12,452 bases of DNA from contig JANQZQ010000131.1 in the NCBI GenBank assembly GCA_030728545.1, forward strand, positions 1-12,452, read 5' to 3'. Under the pieces are notes generated by a model that was given only the letters and a program-made list of their open reading frames with translations, was not told the origin of the DNA and ran no database searches. The position numbers and the translations under genes are program-made. Positions 12,438 through 12,452 of this stretch are shown one piece after another; positions within the stretch are counted from its first letter, which is position 1, and every line of letters begins with the position of its first letter. The DNA comes from Ilumatobacteraceae bacterium (GTDB taxonomy: Bacteria; Actinomycetota; Acidimicrobiia; Acidimicrobiales; Ilumatobacteraceae).

Positions 12438-12452
12438 CTTATGTCAGTGGAT
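12425..12452. other. AT-rich sequence abutting the trpE breakpoint
   Basis: From about 12425 to the window end the sequence is markedly AT-rich (TTATTTTATTAACTTATG...), unlike the GC-rich coding DNA before it. None of its three forward frames continues TrpE. It may be the start of inserted DNA or an assembly artefact at a contig end; 28 bases are too few to decide. Confidence 0.5.

Noticed and set aside
1..12452. CRISPR arrays, toxin-antitoxin or defence genes, integrases or transposases
   Set aside because: Nothing with those repeats or motifs was seen. The gene content is housekeeping; the only hint of foreign DNA is the 28-base tail after 12424.

Overview
The window comes from a moderately high-GC actinobacterium. 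Two genes point there: a mycothiol synthase (MshD) homologue and a DUF3499 protein, both essentially actinobacterial. A second GroES-like protein ending in STGLYL has the same leaning. Start codons often lack a Shine-Dalgarno sequence but sit 6-8 nt after a TANNNT box, as in actinobacterial leaderless transcripts. My guess is the Acidimicrobiia, from general character only; this is inference.

Layout. (1) 1-665, minus: the N-terminal 221 residues of a secreted protein of unknown function that runs off the left edge. (2) 774-1091, plus: a small two-helix membrane protein of the DUF898/YjgN type. (3) 1143-1215: tRNA-Val(CAC), then a DUF3499 zinc-ribbon-like protein with a long disordered tail (1261-1968) and a SRPBCC/START-like protein (1999-2439). 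(4) 2441-2509: three tandem 23-bp copies of a hairpin element, filling the gap between convergent genes. (5) 6123-2500, minus: an overlapping cluster mshD, M3 oligoendopeptidase, rlmN. (6) 6176-6889, plus: nth (endonuclease III), divergent from mshD, then a 74-residue helical protein of unknown function. (7) 7139-10979, plus: the histidine core hisC-hisB-hisH-hisA-hisF, nearly or actually overlapping. (8) 10990-11313: a GroES-like cochaperonin. (9) 11322-12437: trpE, whose coding similarity stops abruptly at about 12424, where AT-rich sequence takes over.

The his genes supply the middle of histidine synthesis. HisA isomerises ProFAR to PRFAR. HisF and HisH (cyclase and glutaminase) convert PRFAR to IGP and AICAR. 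HisB dehydrates IGP, and HisC transaminates the product. hisD, hisG, hisE and hisI are not here. A GroES-like gene lies between hisF and trpE, the gene for the first tryptophan-specific step.

No mobile element, CRISPR array or defence system is visible. The region is mostly ordinary housekeeping DNA. The points most worth a second look are the trpE breakpoint, the recurring leaderless-type promoter boxes (several built on the previous gene's stop codon), the GroES paralogue, and the tandem hairpin array. There is no gene-free stretch over 300 bases.
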